Source: Shouchella xiaoxiensis
Lineage (GTDB): Bacteria > Bacillota > Bacilli > Bacillales > Bacillaceae_D
Assembly: GCF_016907895.1 (NCBI RefSeq)
Contig: NZ_JAFBCV010000002.1
Location: 1 to 64,000 of the forward strand
Reading direction: 5' to 3'
Length of the DNA: 64,000 nucleotides
The notes under the pieces were generated by a model, which worked only from the letters and a program-made list of their open reading frames with translations, had not been told where the DNA came from and ran no database searches. Every line of letters begins with the position of its first letter. Positions within the stretch are counted from its first letter, which is position 1. The position numbers were made by a program, and so were the translations under genes. Below, piece after piece: positions 37,673 through 46,369 of this stretch.

Positions 37673-38052
37673 TCGTTTCACCTTTCCTTCTATAAACTTG
37701 TTTAAAAGTGTGATAAAGTGAGTATGGGTCTTAACGTACTTCCTCCATGATAAGAAAATGAACAGGGTAAAGTCAATTTTTCAGCTGCGAACATTCTTTG
37801 ACGATTGTGAATGTGAAAATCATGTGAACAAAAGGAATTTGATGAAACCGCCCACATTTTCGGGTATAATCGTAATGAGGGTTAACGCAATGAGGATTTC
37901 ACGCTTATATTGAGTTGGTTTAAGCAGAAACTAAAAGGGAGACGCGCGTATCATGTATACGTTTTCGTCAGCGTTTGTTTCATTGCATGTTACTCGCGCG
38001 TTGGTAGAACAAGACCAAAACAAAAAGACACAGAAAGTGAGGGAAAACAACA
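37673..38052 (+). promoter_or_regulatory. Divergent ctaA-ctaC control region
   Basis: About 380 bases with no convincing gene. TATAAT at 37865-37870 is a clear -10 box for the cta operon (TTGATG upstream at 37839 is 20 bases away). The leader contains ACGCGCG (37942-37948) and CGCGCGT (37995-38001), able to close a loop of about 45 bases that includes a smaller GTAT/ATAC hairpin. B. subtilis has ctaB (haem O synthase) at this place; it is absent here. Confidence 0.5.
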
Positions 38053-39090
38053 ATGTTTAAAAACCACATGTGGCGCCTTACACCAGCAGTTCTTTTACTC
38101 GTTTTTTTATCAGGCTGCTTTGGTGAAGAGAACCTAACTGCGCTTGATCCAAAAGGGGAAGCGGCACAATGGATTTATGACAACATGATACTTTCACTCG
38201 TTATTATGACGTTTGTATCGGTTGTTGTGTTTGCAATTTTCTTCATTATAGTCGTTAAATTCCGTCGTAAAGATGGCGATGACGAATTACCGAAACAAGT
38301 CCATGGTAACACAGCAATGGAAATTACATGGACAGTAATTCCTGTTCTCTTACTCGTTATTTTATTTGTACCAACGGTTACAGGAACGTTTGATTTTCAT
38401 GTTGATGCTGATCCAAGCGAACATGAGGATTCTGTATACATAAACGTAACCGGACACCAGTACTGGTGGCAATTTGATTACGAAGAAGGGTTCACAGCTG
38501 GACAAGAAGTTTATATTCCGGTTGGAGAACGCGTAATTTTTGAATTAAATGCTGAGGACGTTATTCACTCATTTTGGGTACCGGCTCTCGGTGGAAAAAT
38601 TGACAACATTCCTGGTGTTTCCAATGCGCTATGGCTTGAAGCAAAAGAACCTGGCGTTTATTTAGGGAAATGTGCTGAATTATGTGGTCCTTCACACGCC
38701 TTAATGGATTTTAAAGTTATTGCGCTTGAGCGTGATGATTATGATGCGTGGGTAGAAGACATGACGGCAGTTGAAGCAGAAGAAACGGCTGCAAACGCTG
38801 AAGCGGGCTACGAAGTGTTCCAAGAGAATTCTTGTATTGCTTGTCACGCTGTTGGTGGTCAAGGAATGGCAACAGGCCCTACTTTAACAAACTTTGGGGA
38901 TCGTCAAAAGTTTGCTGGTGTTTATGACATTGATGATGATGAGAAACTTGCACAATGGATTAAAGATCCACAATCACTAAAGCAAGGAAACAATATGCCA
39001 GCTCACCCTGATATTAGCGATGAGGACATGGCTGATTTAATTGACTATTTACGTTCACTTCAAGTACGTCCAGAGGGCGCAGATTATTAA
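38053..39090 (+). CDS. ctaC: Cytochrome caa3 oxidase subunit II with cytochrome c domain
   Basis: 345 residues. Lipoprotein signal with lipobox LSGC (Cys near 22), two membrane helices (about 42-65, 85-105), the copper-A domain with GKCAELCGPSHALMDF near 200, and a C-terminal cytochrome c domain with haem motif CIACH near 262 and axial Met in GNNMPAHPD. The outer part is very acidic (DPSEHEDSVYI), as in alkaliphile oxidases. Accepts electrons from cytochrome c/menaquinol side and passes them to CtaD. GAGGGAAAAC lies upstream. Confidence 0.95.
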   Translation: MFKNHMWRLTPAVLLLVFLSGCFGEENLTALDPKGEAAQWIYDNMILSLVIMTFVSVVVFAIFFIIVVKFRRKDGDDELPKQVHGNTAMEITWTVIPVLLLVILFVPTVTGTFDFHVDADPSEHEDSVYINVTGHQYWWQFDYEEGFTAGQEVYIPVGERVIFELNAEDVIHSFWVPALGGKIDNIPGVSNALWLEAKEPGVYLGKCAELCGPSHALMDFKVIALERDDYDAWVEDMTAVEAEETAANAEAGYEVFQENSCIACHAVGGQGMATGPTLTNFGDRQKFAGVYDIDDDEKLAQWIKDPQSLKQGNNMPAHPDISDEDMADLIDYLRSLQVRPEGADY

Positions 39091-39120
39091 GTGTAAGATC
39101 GGGTAAAGGAGGGTCTTGTA

Positions 39121-40995
39121 TTGGCTAGTTATAAGAAAGAGAAAGGCGTTATTTGGGACTGGCTAACAACGGTTGACCATAAAAAACTCGGCATCATGTA
39201 TTTAATTGCCGGAACGCTCTTCTTCTTAAAAGCGGGCTTAATGGCTGTATTTATGCGAATCCAGCTCATTATGCCTGAAAATACGTTTTTAAGCGGACAA
39301 ACGTTTAATGAATTTATTACCATGCACGGAACGATTATGTTGTTCTTGGCAGCGACACCACTTCTATTTGCTTTTATGAACTTTGTTATACCGTTACAAA
39401 TCGGTGCGCGTGATGTTGCCTTTCCATTTGTAAATGCATTAGGTTTCTGGATTTTCTTATCTGGTGGTTTATTGCTTTCTACAAGCTGGTTTTTTGGCGG
39501 TGGACCGGATGCGGGCTGGACAGCATATGTGCCACTCTCTTTAAATGAAGCTCAACTAGGTCTAGATTTTTATGTGCTTGGTTTGCAAGTATCGGGGATT
39601 GGTACGCTTATTTCAGCGATTAACTTCCTTGTAACGATTATTAATATGCGTGCTCCAGGTATGACAATGATGCGCTTGCCGCTATTTGTTTGGACATCAT
39701 TTGTTACATCAACATTAATCTTATTCGCGTTTACGCCGCTTGCGGCAGGTTTGGCATTGCTGATGCTAGAGCGGATCTTTGATGCACAGTTCTTTAACCC
39801 GGCTGCGGGAGGAAATGTCGTCATCTGGCAGCATATCTTCTGGATCTTCGGACACCCTGAAGTATACATTCTTGTCTTACCGGCGTTTGGAATTATATCT
39901 GAAGTTATTCCTGCGTTTTCAAGAAAGCGCTTGTTCGGATATACAGCAATGGTATTCGCAACAATGATTATTGCCTTTTTAGGATTCATGGTATGGGCTC
40001 ACCACATGTTCACGGTCGGTATAGGACCTGTGGCGAATTCTATCTTTGCCATTGCAACAATGACCATTGCGGTACCAACAGGTATTAAGATCTTTAACTG
40101 GCTCTTTACGATGTGGGGCGGAAAAATTACGTTTAATACAGCGATGCTGTTTGCGTCTTCCTTTGTACCAACATTTGTACTTGGTGGGGTAACAGGAGTT
40201 ATGCTTGCAATGGCGCCTGTTGATTATCTTTATCATGATACGTACTTTGTTGTTGCCCATTTCCACTACATTATCGTAGGAGGAATTGTGCTTGCATTAT
40301 TCGCAGGTCTGTTTTACTGGTATCCGAAAATGTTCAACCATAAGTTGAATGAGAAGTTGGGCGTTATTTTCTTCATCTTGTTTACAATCGGATTCCACTT
40401 AACATTCTTTGTTCAGCATTTCTTAGGCTTAATGGGTATGCCACGTCGTGTGTATACATATCTTGGTGGTCAAGGACTTGATGAATTTAACATGATTAGT
40501 ACAATTGGTACGTTCTTTATGTCAGCTGCCGTAATTGTACTTGTCATTAATATTGTTTATTCAGCAATGAAAGGTGAGCGTGTAATTGGAATTAATGATC
40601 CGTGGGATGCTCGGACATTGGAGTGGGCAACACCAACGCCAGTTCCAGAATACAATTTCGCGCAAACACCTCAGGTACGTTCACTTGATCCATTGTTCTA
40701 TGAAAAAGTACATGGTGATGGAACAATGAAGCCTGCGGAACCAGTTGGCGAGATTCACATGCCAAACGGATCAATTTTACCAGTTGTTATTTCCATCGGT
40801 CTCTACTTCTTAGGATTTGGCTTAATTATGCTAGAAATGGCTAATCCGATTATTAGTCCTTGGATCGTTGTTGGACTTGGTGGTATATTAACATTTGGTG
40901 GAATGGCTATGCGTTCACTTAAAGATGACCATGGCTATCATATTCCTAAAAGCGTCGTAGAAAAAGATCTTAAGAAGCTTGGGGGTGGCAAATAA
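39121..40995 (+). CDS. ctaD: Cytochrome caa3 oxidase subunit I
   Basis: 624 residues, about fourteen membrane helices. Haem-copper motifs: MHGTIM (low-spin haem histidine near 62), WQHIFWIFGHPEVYILVLPAFG (CuB His and cross-linked Tyr near 240-250), the paired histidines in WAHHMFTVG, and VAHFHYIIVGG (haem a and a3 ligands near 380). TTG start with AAAGGAGGG seven bases upstream. Carries the oxygen-reducing centre and proton pump. Confidence 0.96.
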   Translation: MASYKKEKGVIWDWLTTVDHKKLGIMYLIAGTLFFLKAGLMAVFMRIQLIMPENTFLSGQTFNEFITMHGTIMLFLAATPLLFAFMNFVIPLQIGARDVAFPFVNALGFWIFLSGGLLLSTSWFFGGGPDAGWTAYVPLSLNEAQLGLDFYVLGLQVSGIGTLISAINFLVTIINMRAPGMTMMRLPLFVWTSFVTSTLILFAFTPLAAGLALLMLERIFDAQFFNPAAGGNVVIWQHIFWIFGHPEVYILVLPAFGIISEVIPAFSRKRLFGYTAMVFATMIIAFLGFMVWAHHMFTVGIGPVANSIFAIATMTIAVPTGIKIFNWLFTMWGGKITFNTAMLFASSFVPTFVLGGVTGVMLAMAPVDYLYHDTYFVVAHFHYIIVGGIVLALFAGLFYWYPKMFNHKLNEKLGVIFFILFTIGFHLTFFVQHFLGLMGMPRRVYTYLGGQGLDEFNMISTIGTFFMSAAVIVLVINIVYSAMKGERVIGINDPWDARTLEWATPTPVPEYNFAQTPQVRSLDPLFYEKVHGDGTMKPAEPVGEIHMPNGSILPVVISIGLYFLGFGLIMLEMANPIISPWIVVGLGGILTFGGMAMRSLKDDHGYHIPKSVVEKDLKKLGGGK

Positions 40996-41618
40996 TGGCC
41001 GGAGCAATTGATACGACTAAAGGATTGCCATCTCATCCGGAGCGGGCAACGCTTGAAGGAAAAAACAAGTTTCTTGGATTTTGGTTTTTCCTTGGCGGAG
41101 AAACAATTATGTTTGCCACTTTCTTTGGAACTTACTTAGGTTTACGAAATGGTGTTGGCGATGGCCTTGCATCAAATGAGCTATTTACACTGCCACTCGT
41201 TTTCTTAATGACAATGATTCTATTAACGAGTTCATTAACAAGTGTGCTTGCGATGTTTGCAATGAAGAAAAACAATTTCAAGAAAATGATGGTGTGGATG
41301 TGGATTACGGTTTCGCTTGGAGCCATCTTCCTTGGACTTGAAATTTATGAATTCCAGCATTACGTACATGATTATGGATTTGGGTTTACAACAAGTGCCT
41401 TTTCGTCCGCTTTCTATACACTTGTAGGTCTTCATGGAGCGCACGTATTGTTCGGTCTAGGCTGGATTACGTTGCTATTAATCCGCAATAGAAAAGCAGG
41501 GATTACGTTAACAAATGCTCCGAAGTTCTATGTTGCAAGTTTATATTGGCATTTTATTGACGTTGTTTGGGTATTTATCTTTACAGTCGTTTACTTAATG
41601 GGAGCGGGAGGTTATTAA
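40995..41618 (+). CDS. ctaE: Cytochrome caa3 oxidase subunit III
   Basis: 207 residues with five membrane helices. FLGFWFFLGGETIMFATFFGTYLGL near the start and LVGLHGAHVLFGLGW, LYWHFIDVVWVFIFTVVYLMGAGGY at the end are subunit III signatures. ATG overlaps the ctaD stop by one base, so translation is coupled. Confidence 0.95.
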   Translation: MAGAIDTTKGLPSHPERATLEGKNKFLGFWFFLGGETIMFATFFGTYLGLRNGVGDGLASNELFTLPLVFLMTMILLTSSLTSVLAMFAMKKNNFKKMMVWMWITVSLGAIFLGLEIYEFQHYVHDYGFGFTTSAFSSAFYTLVGLHGAHVLFGLGWITLLLIRNRKAGITLTNAPKFYVASLYWHFIDVVWVFIFTVVYLMGAGGY

Positions 41619-41620
41619 TA

Positions 41621-41968
41621 ATGGCTGACGATCAGTTAAGCAAACCGTTTGAAAAAAGTGCTATGACAGAAGCTGAAAAGCGCGACATGAAAAAAGATAT
41701 TAAGAAACAAATGGTTGTGTTTGTTCTCTTGCTATTCTTAACCGTTCTTGCGTTTGCAGCAGTTGCGTCAGATGCAGTTCCGAATAATTTTGCGGTTCCA
41801 TTTATTCTTATCCTTGCTGTGGTACAGCTGTTTTTACAATTGCTGTTCTTCATGCACATGAAGGATAAAGATCATGCGTGGGCAACTGTTTTTATGATTA
41901 CGGGAGTTTTCGTTACTGTACCAACAATTGTTGCACTAATGTTATTGATCGGTGTCGTTAAATACTAA
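41621..41968 (+). CDS. ctaF: Cytochrome caa3 oxidase subunit IV
   Basis: 115 residues from the ATG at 41621, with GGGAGG upstream; the longer frame from 41567 lies over ctaE. Three membrane helices (MVVFVLLLFLTVLAFAAVA, FAVPFILILAVVQLFLQLLFFMHM, FMITGVFVTVPTIVALMLLIG). Subunit IV of the prokaryotic quinol/cytochrome oxidase class; structural. Confidence 0.92.
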   Translation: MADDQLSKPFEKSAMTEAEKRDMKKDIKKQMVVFVLLLFLTVLAFAAVASDAVPNNFAVPFILILAVVQLFLQLLFFMHMKDKDHAWATVFMITGVFVTVPTIVALMLLIGVVKY

Positions 41969-41973
41969 GCATC

Positions 41974-42005
41974 AAAAGCTCCGCCTTTAACGGCGGAGCT
42001 TTTTA
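41974..42005 (+). terminator. Terminator after ctaF
   Basis: AAAAGCTCCGCC and GGCGGAGCTTTT arms around TTTAAC. Ends ctaCDEF. Confidence 0.92.
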
Positions 42006-42101
42006 AAATGTTCACTGGATTGTAAATACGTGCTCTAGGTTGGAATGGTGCAAACTGTAGTATACTAAGTTCATTAGTTAGAAGATTTAGGAGTGAATAC
42101 A

Positions 42102-42647
42102 ATGGACGAACGTTCAAATCAACAAGTAAAAAAGCGAAATTATAAACCTGCGATTATTATTATATCTGTTGTGCTGATTGGTGCGATCGGTGTCTTAGCA
42201 GGTTTACCAGGAGTTGAAGGGTTTGATGCATTTGATGTGACGATCCTGCCATTAATGAATGCAATTTTTAACACGTTTACATTCTTATTTTTAGTTGGTG
42301 CGCTAATTGCTATTCTTAAAAGAAATGTAAAGGTACATCGTCGTTTTATTTATGCGGCGTTTGTAACAACGACATTCTTTTTAATTACGTATGTTGGGCA
42401 TCATTTCTTATCAGATTCGACCGCATACGGTGGTAGTGGCTTTGGAATGTATTTTTATTATTTCATTTTGATTACACACATCGTACTTGCAGCAGCCATT
42501 GTTCCTCTTGCTTTGACGAGCGTTGCGAGAGCCTGGAACATGGAGAATGAAAGGCATAAGCGTATTGCCAGGTGGACAATGCCAATTTGGTTATACGTTA
42601 GTTTTACGGGTGTATTAGTTTACATCTTGATTTCACCTTACTATTAA
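42102..42647 (+). CDS. DUF420 membrane protein, putative oxidase assembly factor (YozB/CtaM-like)
   Basis: 181 residues from the ATG at 42102 (MDERSNQQ), with TAGGAG eight bases upstream. Five membrane helices; FDAFDVTILPLMNAIFNTFTFLFLVGALIAILKRNVKVHRRFIYAAF and YVGHHFLS with conserved histidines mark the DUF420 family (B. subtilis YozB). Members of this family have been implicated in haem-copper oxidase assembly, such as CtaM of Staphylococcus aureus. In B. subtilis the next gene after ctaF is ctaG; here this protein takes the place, supporting an assembly role (inference). Confidence 0.85.
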   Translation: MDERSNQQVKKRNYKPAIIIISVVLIGAIGVLAGLPGVEGFDAFDVTILPLMNAIFNTFTFLFLVGALIAILKRNVKVHRRFIYAAFVTTTFFLITYVGHHFLSDSTAYGGSGFGMYFYYFILITHIVLAAAIVPLALTSVARAWNMENERHKRIARWTMPIWLYVSFTGVLVYILISPYY

Positions 42648-42712
42648 TGGTTCCCCTTTTTAAAGCTGTTCGTTATACTTAAAAAGGATGAAGGTAACAG
42701 AAAGGAAAAGAT

Positions 42713-43192
42713 TTGCGACAAGTAATCGTTAGCATCTGCTTGATGTTTTTAATAGTAACGTTAGCAAGCTGTGGACCGAGTGAACCAGATCATTTGGAAG
42801 CTGTTACGGACGAGCCATTAGTGGAGGAGATCACTGCTTTTGTTCAGGCATACAAACAAGCGATGCACTTGGCTATTAACGAAAACAAGACAGATGAACT
42901 GGAAGAGACTTATTTAATCCCAAATACATCTTTTTACCATGCTCTGCACAGATTACGTGAGGATTTACAAAAAGCGGGGTCACAGAAGAACTTAGTCTCA
43001 CTTGAAGTGAATGATGTGTGGTTTGACCCGGAAGAAAAAGATTACTTTGCCGATGCAGACGAACATGTACAGGTTTTAACAGGCGATGAAGTGGAGGATA
43101 TCGAGCGATCGGTACGTTTTCATATTGTAAAAGGTTCAGATGATACCTTTCGCTTATACACTATTATTGATCGAACGAATAAAAATGAGTAG
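42713..43192 (+). CDS. Small secreted lipoprotein of unknown function
   Basis: 159 residues. TTG start with AAAGGAAAAG upstream. Signal peptide with lipobox LASC near residue 20. The mature part (LVEEITAFVQAYKQAMHLAINENKTDELEETYLIPNTSFYHALHRL, later FHIVKGSDDTFRLYTIID) has the helix-then-strands order of NTF2-like or TcaA C-terminal domains, but the match is too weak to name. Anchored at the outer membrane face. Between cta and ylb genes. Confidence 0.75.
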   Translation: MRQVIVSICLMFLIVTLASCGPSEPDHLEAVTDEPLVEEITAFVQAYKQAMHLAINENKTDELEETYLIPNTSFYHALHRLREDLQKAGSQKNLVSLEVNDVWFDPEEKDYFADADEHVQVLTGDEVEDIERSVRFHIVKGSDDTFRLYTIIDRTNKNE

Positions 43193-43213
43193 GTTTACGC
43201 TCTTTTAGTTCAA

Positions 43214-43252
43214 TAAAAAAAGAGCCGTCTCAATTGACAGCTCTTTTTTTAA
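43214..43252. terminator. Bidirectional terminator
   Basis: AAAAAAAGAGC and GCTCTTTTTTT arms with an inner GTC/GAC pair, between the lipoprotein gene and the convergent YugN-like gene. Confidence 0.88.
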
Positions 43253-43602
43253 AGTTCATTTTGAACGGCTTTTGCAAGTAAAGAAAGCTTACTCTCACAT
43301 TTATCGATAATGGCTTGTGGGAAAGTTTCTCCCTCATACTCAACACCATGTGGGTAATAGTGCTTCCCTACAATCGGGCTCATAATTTGAACAATAGTGG
43401 AAGGCGTAGGGATGTCCCCTTTGACACTATAAACTGGGACTCTAAGATAGAAAGTACCTTCATGGTGAACCATTTTGTAATCGAACATTGCCCGCTCGTA
43501 ATCCCATTGATCTGCATGAACAAAACCTAGTGATTCTGCAGCGTAGTGTACAATGGAAAACTTTAATTGGTTTTCTTCAAGTCCTGTTTCAGTAAATTTC
43601 AC
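43249..43602 (-). CDS. YugN-like family protein (YlbA position)
   Basis: 117 residues. [67 protein letters not shown] carries the typical YugN pattern ([21 protein letters not shown]). Soluble; function unknown. It lies where ylbA begins the ylb block in B. subtilis. GAGGAGGAAG precedes the ATG. Confidence 0.82.
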   Translation of the reverse strand: MKFTETGLEENQLKFSIVHYAAESLGFVHADQWDYERAMFDYKMVHHEGTFYLRVPVYSVKGDIPTPSTIVQIMSPIVGKHYYPHGVEYEGETFPQAIIDKCESKLSLLAKAVQNEL

Positions 43603-43793
43603 AAATCTTCCTCCTCAACTAACTGTTTCGCACTTCTTAATCATAGTATGAAACGCTTTCGTATGCAACGGGTAAGACAATCTTTTCACATCACACGAAG
43701 ACAAAAAAAGACAGATAGCAGCAATACTAGTGAAAGGATTTCGTTGGTTTACATTCGAATGTATCACTAAGCTGAGAATGGAGGTTACTGCAG

Positions 43794-44924
43794 TTGATAA
43801 AAAGAATACTGATCTTGCTCGTACTTTCTGTCATATCGGTCGTGTTATTTAATGAGTATAATCAAATTCCTTCTAAACCAGTAAACGGCACATTTATTTC
43901 AGCAAAGCAATCTCCTTTATTTATGAGTTTAAAAGAAGAAAGCTATACATATCCTAATCGTTTTGCGAATGCTGAAGAAACGAGCCAACCAGAAGAAGAT
44001 GAACCAATTAAAGAAGAACATGATGCGGATCACGCAGCTGAGTCCACGATAAATTTGGGAGCGTTAATGGAAGGGACAAGTGAAGAAATTCGAGCAACAC
44101 TCGGTGAACCTGATCGAAAAGACCCTTCCGCTTTTGGTTATGAATCATGGATATACAATCAGTTTGAGGATGGGTATGTTCAAGTAGCGATTCAACAAGG
44201 TGAGGTTGTTTCAATCGTTGCGAGTGGAACACCGATTAGCGGATTTTTAGGAAACGAAAGAGCTTCTTATAGTGAATTGTCTTCATTGTTTACGTTTGAA
44301 GACAACGTCCCTGTTGAGACTAGCGCCGGCACATTTACTTTTCGTTTGACTGATCAAGATCAGTCAATGCGCCCGCTTACGCAGGTAGGGGACTATTGGT
44401 TACAGCTGTATATGGATGTTCATACAGACGAGCTATCAACGATACGTTTGATGAATGCGGATGTCTTATTAATGCAGAAGCCCTATTCCTTAAGCTATAC
44501 CGGGAATATTCCTGAGCGACCAGTACTTTCTGAAGACGCGCAGAAGAAAGTAGAACAAGCGAATGAGCAACAGATCTTTGAACACACAAATCATATTCGC
44601 AAGCATCACGAACTCAATCCTTTTGAATGGTCGGAAGAAGTGTCAAATGTCGCTTACCTCCACAGTCTTGATATGCACGACCAACAGTTTTTTGACCATA
44701 TTTCACCGGGACGGGGAAATCTTGCCGATCGTTTCAATGAAGGAGCCGTTGAATTTAAAGTTGCAGGTGAAAACATTGCCTTGAAATATGTTGATGGTGT
44801 GGCTGCTGTAGAAGGTTGGTTAAACAGTGAAGGTCACCGCGTCAACCTCCTTCATCAAGAGTATCACTACTTAGGTGTAGGTGTTTATGATGAATACTAT
44901 ACACAGAATTTCCTTAAACCTTAA
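43794..44924 (+). CDS. ylbC: CAP-domain protein YlbC
   Basis: 376 residues. TTG start (MIKRILILLV) with GGAGGTTACTG upstream. N-terminal anchor (1-20), a CAP-associated N-terminal domain (about 75-225, with LGEPDRKDPSAFGYESWIYNQ), then a C-terminal CAP/SCP domain (250-376): HTNHIRKHHELNPFEWSEEVSNVAYLHSLDMHDQQFFDHISPGR and GENIAL, LNSEGHRVNLLHQEYHYLGVGVY. Extracellular, membrane-attached; CAP domains in Bacillus have no settled enzymatic role. Confidence 0.9.
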   Translation: MIKRILILLVLSVISVVLFNEYNQIPSKPVNGTFISAKQSPLFMSLKEESYTYPNRFANAEETSQPEEDEPIKEEHDADHAAESTINLGALMEGTSEEIRATLGEPDRKDPSAFGYESWIYNQFEDGYVQVAIQQGEVVSIVASGTPISGFLGNERASYSELSSLFTFEDNVPVETSAGTFTFRLTDQDQSMRPLTQVGDYWLQLYMDVHTDELSTIRLMNADVLLMQKPYSLSYTGNIPERPVLSEDAQKKVEQANEQQIFEHTNHIRKHHELNPFEWSEEVSNVAYLHSLDMHDQQFFDHISPGRGNLADRFNEGAVEFKVAGENIALKYVDGVAAVEGWLNSEGHRVNLLHQEYHYLGVGVYDEYYTQNFLKP

Positions 44925-44934
44925 TGTAAGCATG

Positions 44935-44974
44935 AAGAACCCGCGCTACTTTTTTGTGGCGCGGGTTCTTTTTT
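44935..44974. terminator. Terminator after ylbC
   Basis: AGAACCCGCGC and GCGCGGGTTCT arms then six Ts; a ten- to twelve-base T-rich loop. Confidence 0.92.
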
Positions 44975-44980
44975 AACCGT

Positions 44981-45469
44981 TTATTTACGCGGGATAACAA
45001 AGAATGTACCCGTTGCTTTTGCAATTAAACGCTTCTTATCATCATAGGCATGTCCTTCGACAACAAGCAGTTGTTTTCCTGCGTGTACAACGGAGGCTTG
45101 GCATTCTAAAAATGAGCCAACCCCTGGACGTAGATAATGAATATTTAACTGTGAGGTAACCGCTGTTAAGTCATCTGATAATACTTGCATTGCTGCTCCG
45201 CCCATTGCTGAATCGAGTAAGGTTGCAGTCATTCCTCCGTGAACAATCTGTAGTGGATTGTAGATGAGTGGGGTAATAGGTACGCGTATAGAAAATATAT
45301 CCTTCGATGGGATGTTTGCTTCAGCATGAGTAATGCCTGATAAGTAGGTAAGCTGTTCTTTTTTTTGTTTTGCGAGCAATCCGTCAACAATTTGTTCTAA
45401 AACAGCCGCTTCTTCCTCTGATGCCTGCTCTATATAGCGGCGGATTTTTTCTTCTACTTTCAATGTCAT
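44981..45469 (-). CDS. PaaI-type hot-dog thioesterase
   Basis: 162 residues. A helical N-terminus of about 55 residues precedes a hot-dog domain with IVHGGMTATLLDSAMGGAAMQVL (catalytic HGG near residue 78) and TSQLNIHYLRPG near 107. Family members hydrolyse acyl-CoA thioesters; the substrate is unknown. AAAGGTGAATG lies at the start. Not part of the ylb block in B. subtilis as I recall. Confidence 0.85.
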   Translation of the reverse strand: MTLKVEEKIRRYIEQASEEEAAVLEQIVDGLLAKQKKEQLTYLSGITHAEANIPSKDIFSIRVPITPLIYNPLQIVHGGMTATLLDSAMGGAAMQVLSDDLTAVTSQLNIHYLRPGVGSFLECQASVVHAGKQLLVVEGHAYDDKKRLIAKATGTFFVIPRK

Positions 45470-45608
45470 TCACCTTTTCATCTCTCTATTCTATTCATCT
45501 AAACAAGTGTATCAAAAGTGTAGCATAGAAGGCAAAAAAAGTTGCACGTGGGACTGGGCTAGTCGATATACTGTTATATAGATCTTAAATAGGTGGGGGA
45601 TGGTCCAG

Positions 45609-46070
45609 ATGGAAAGTCAAACAAGTCTGCACCCTTCGGTAAAAGAATTCAAGGAATTTGTTAAACAACATCCTGGAATTATGAAAGAAGTGCAGGGTGG
45701 AAAACGCACTTTGCAACATGTCTATGAAGAGTGGTCAATTCTCGGCGCGGCTCATGAGCAATGGGAGGCGTATTCAAGACCAACTGAAAATCAACAGCAG
45801 ACTGAAGAGACAGAGCAATCATCTACAAATGAACAAGCTGGTGCAGGGCAAACAACAAGTGAAGAAGGCACTTCAGGTGGCACAAGTGAATTTCTTGGAC
45901 AAATGATGGGTTTAGTAAAAAAAATGAACGTGCAAGACTTACAGTCACATTTAACGCAGTTTAGCTCCGTTTTAGGAAATGTTCAGAACTTGATGCAGAC
46001 GTTCCAAAAACCACAGGAACAAACACGTAGACCTGAAAGCGATTCGCCATTTTCATTTCGTAGAGATTAG
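45609..46070 (+). CDS. ylbD: YlbD-family spore coat protein
   Basis: 153 residues from the ATG at 45609; the ATG at 45600 touches the AGGTGGGGG site. LHPSVKEFKEFVKQHPGIMKEVQGGKRTLQHVYEEWSILG is the YlbD signature, followed by a Gln/Glu/Thr-rich low-complexity middle and a helical end (FLGQMMGLVKKMNVQDLQSHLTQFSSVLGNVQNLMQTF). YlbD is classed as a coat protein in Bacillus; deposition in the spore coat is inferred. Confidence 0.88.
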   Translation: MESQTSLHPSVKEFKEFVKQHPGIMKEVQGGKRTLQHVYEEWSILGAAHEQWEAYSRPTENQQQTEETEQSSTNEQAGAGQTTSEEGTSGGTSEFLGQMMGLVKKMNVQDLQSHLTQFSSVLGNVQNLMQTFQKPQEQTRRPESDSPFSFRRD

Positions 46071-46084
46071 GGAGGAAATTCATT

Positions 46085-46351
46085 TTGCGAGAAGAGATAC
46101 GGATGAAACTAGTTCAACAACCGGAATTAAGAGAGTTTCTACGCTATCATCCTGAGTGGTATCGCCATTTGTCGCGTCAGCCAGATAAGTTAAATGAGAT
46201 GGAGAAAGAAGCGAAGTATTTCTACGGAAGAACGTTTCCACAACGTGTCGAGAAAATGCAAAACAATGTTAGTATGGCCATGATGTTAATGGAAATGATA
46301 AAAATGGGGCAAAACACCGTCACAGAAACCGTGCAGTCTGTAACGAATTAA
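46085..46351 (+). CDS. ylbE: YlbE-like protein
   Basis: 88 residues. TTG start with GGGAGGAAATTCA upstream, 14 bases after ylbD. KLVQQPELREFLRYHPEWYRHLSRQPDKLNEMEKEAKYFYGRTFPQRVEK is the YlbE family signature. Helical; function unknown; cotranscribed with ylbD. Confidence 0.9.
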   Translation: MREEIRMKLVQQPELREFLRYHPEWYRHLSRQPDKLNEMEKEAKYFYGRTFPQRVEKMQNNVSMAMMLMEMIKMGQNTVTETVQSVTN

Positions 46352-46369
46352 TTCGTTACAGACTCTTTT
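46335..46369. terminator. Palindromic terminator shared by two convergent stops
   Basis: 46335-46364 is a perfect 30-base palindrome. The TAA of ylbE (46349-46351) and the TAA of the convergent ATP-grasp gene (46348-46350, reverse) both lie at its centre. Confidence 0.9.

Noticed and set aside
37910-38137. 75-codon frame (MSWFKQKLKGRR) overlapping the ctaC start
   Set aside because: TTG start without a ribosome-binding site, odd composition, overlaps ctaC in another frame; not a ctaB remnant by sequence.
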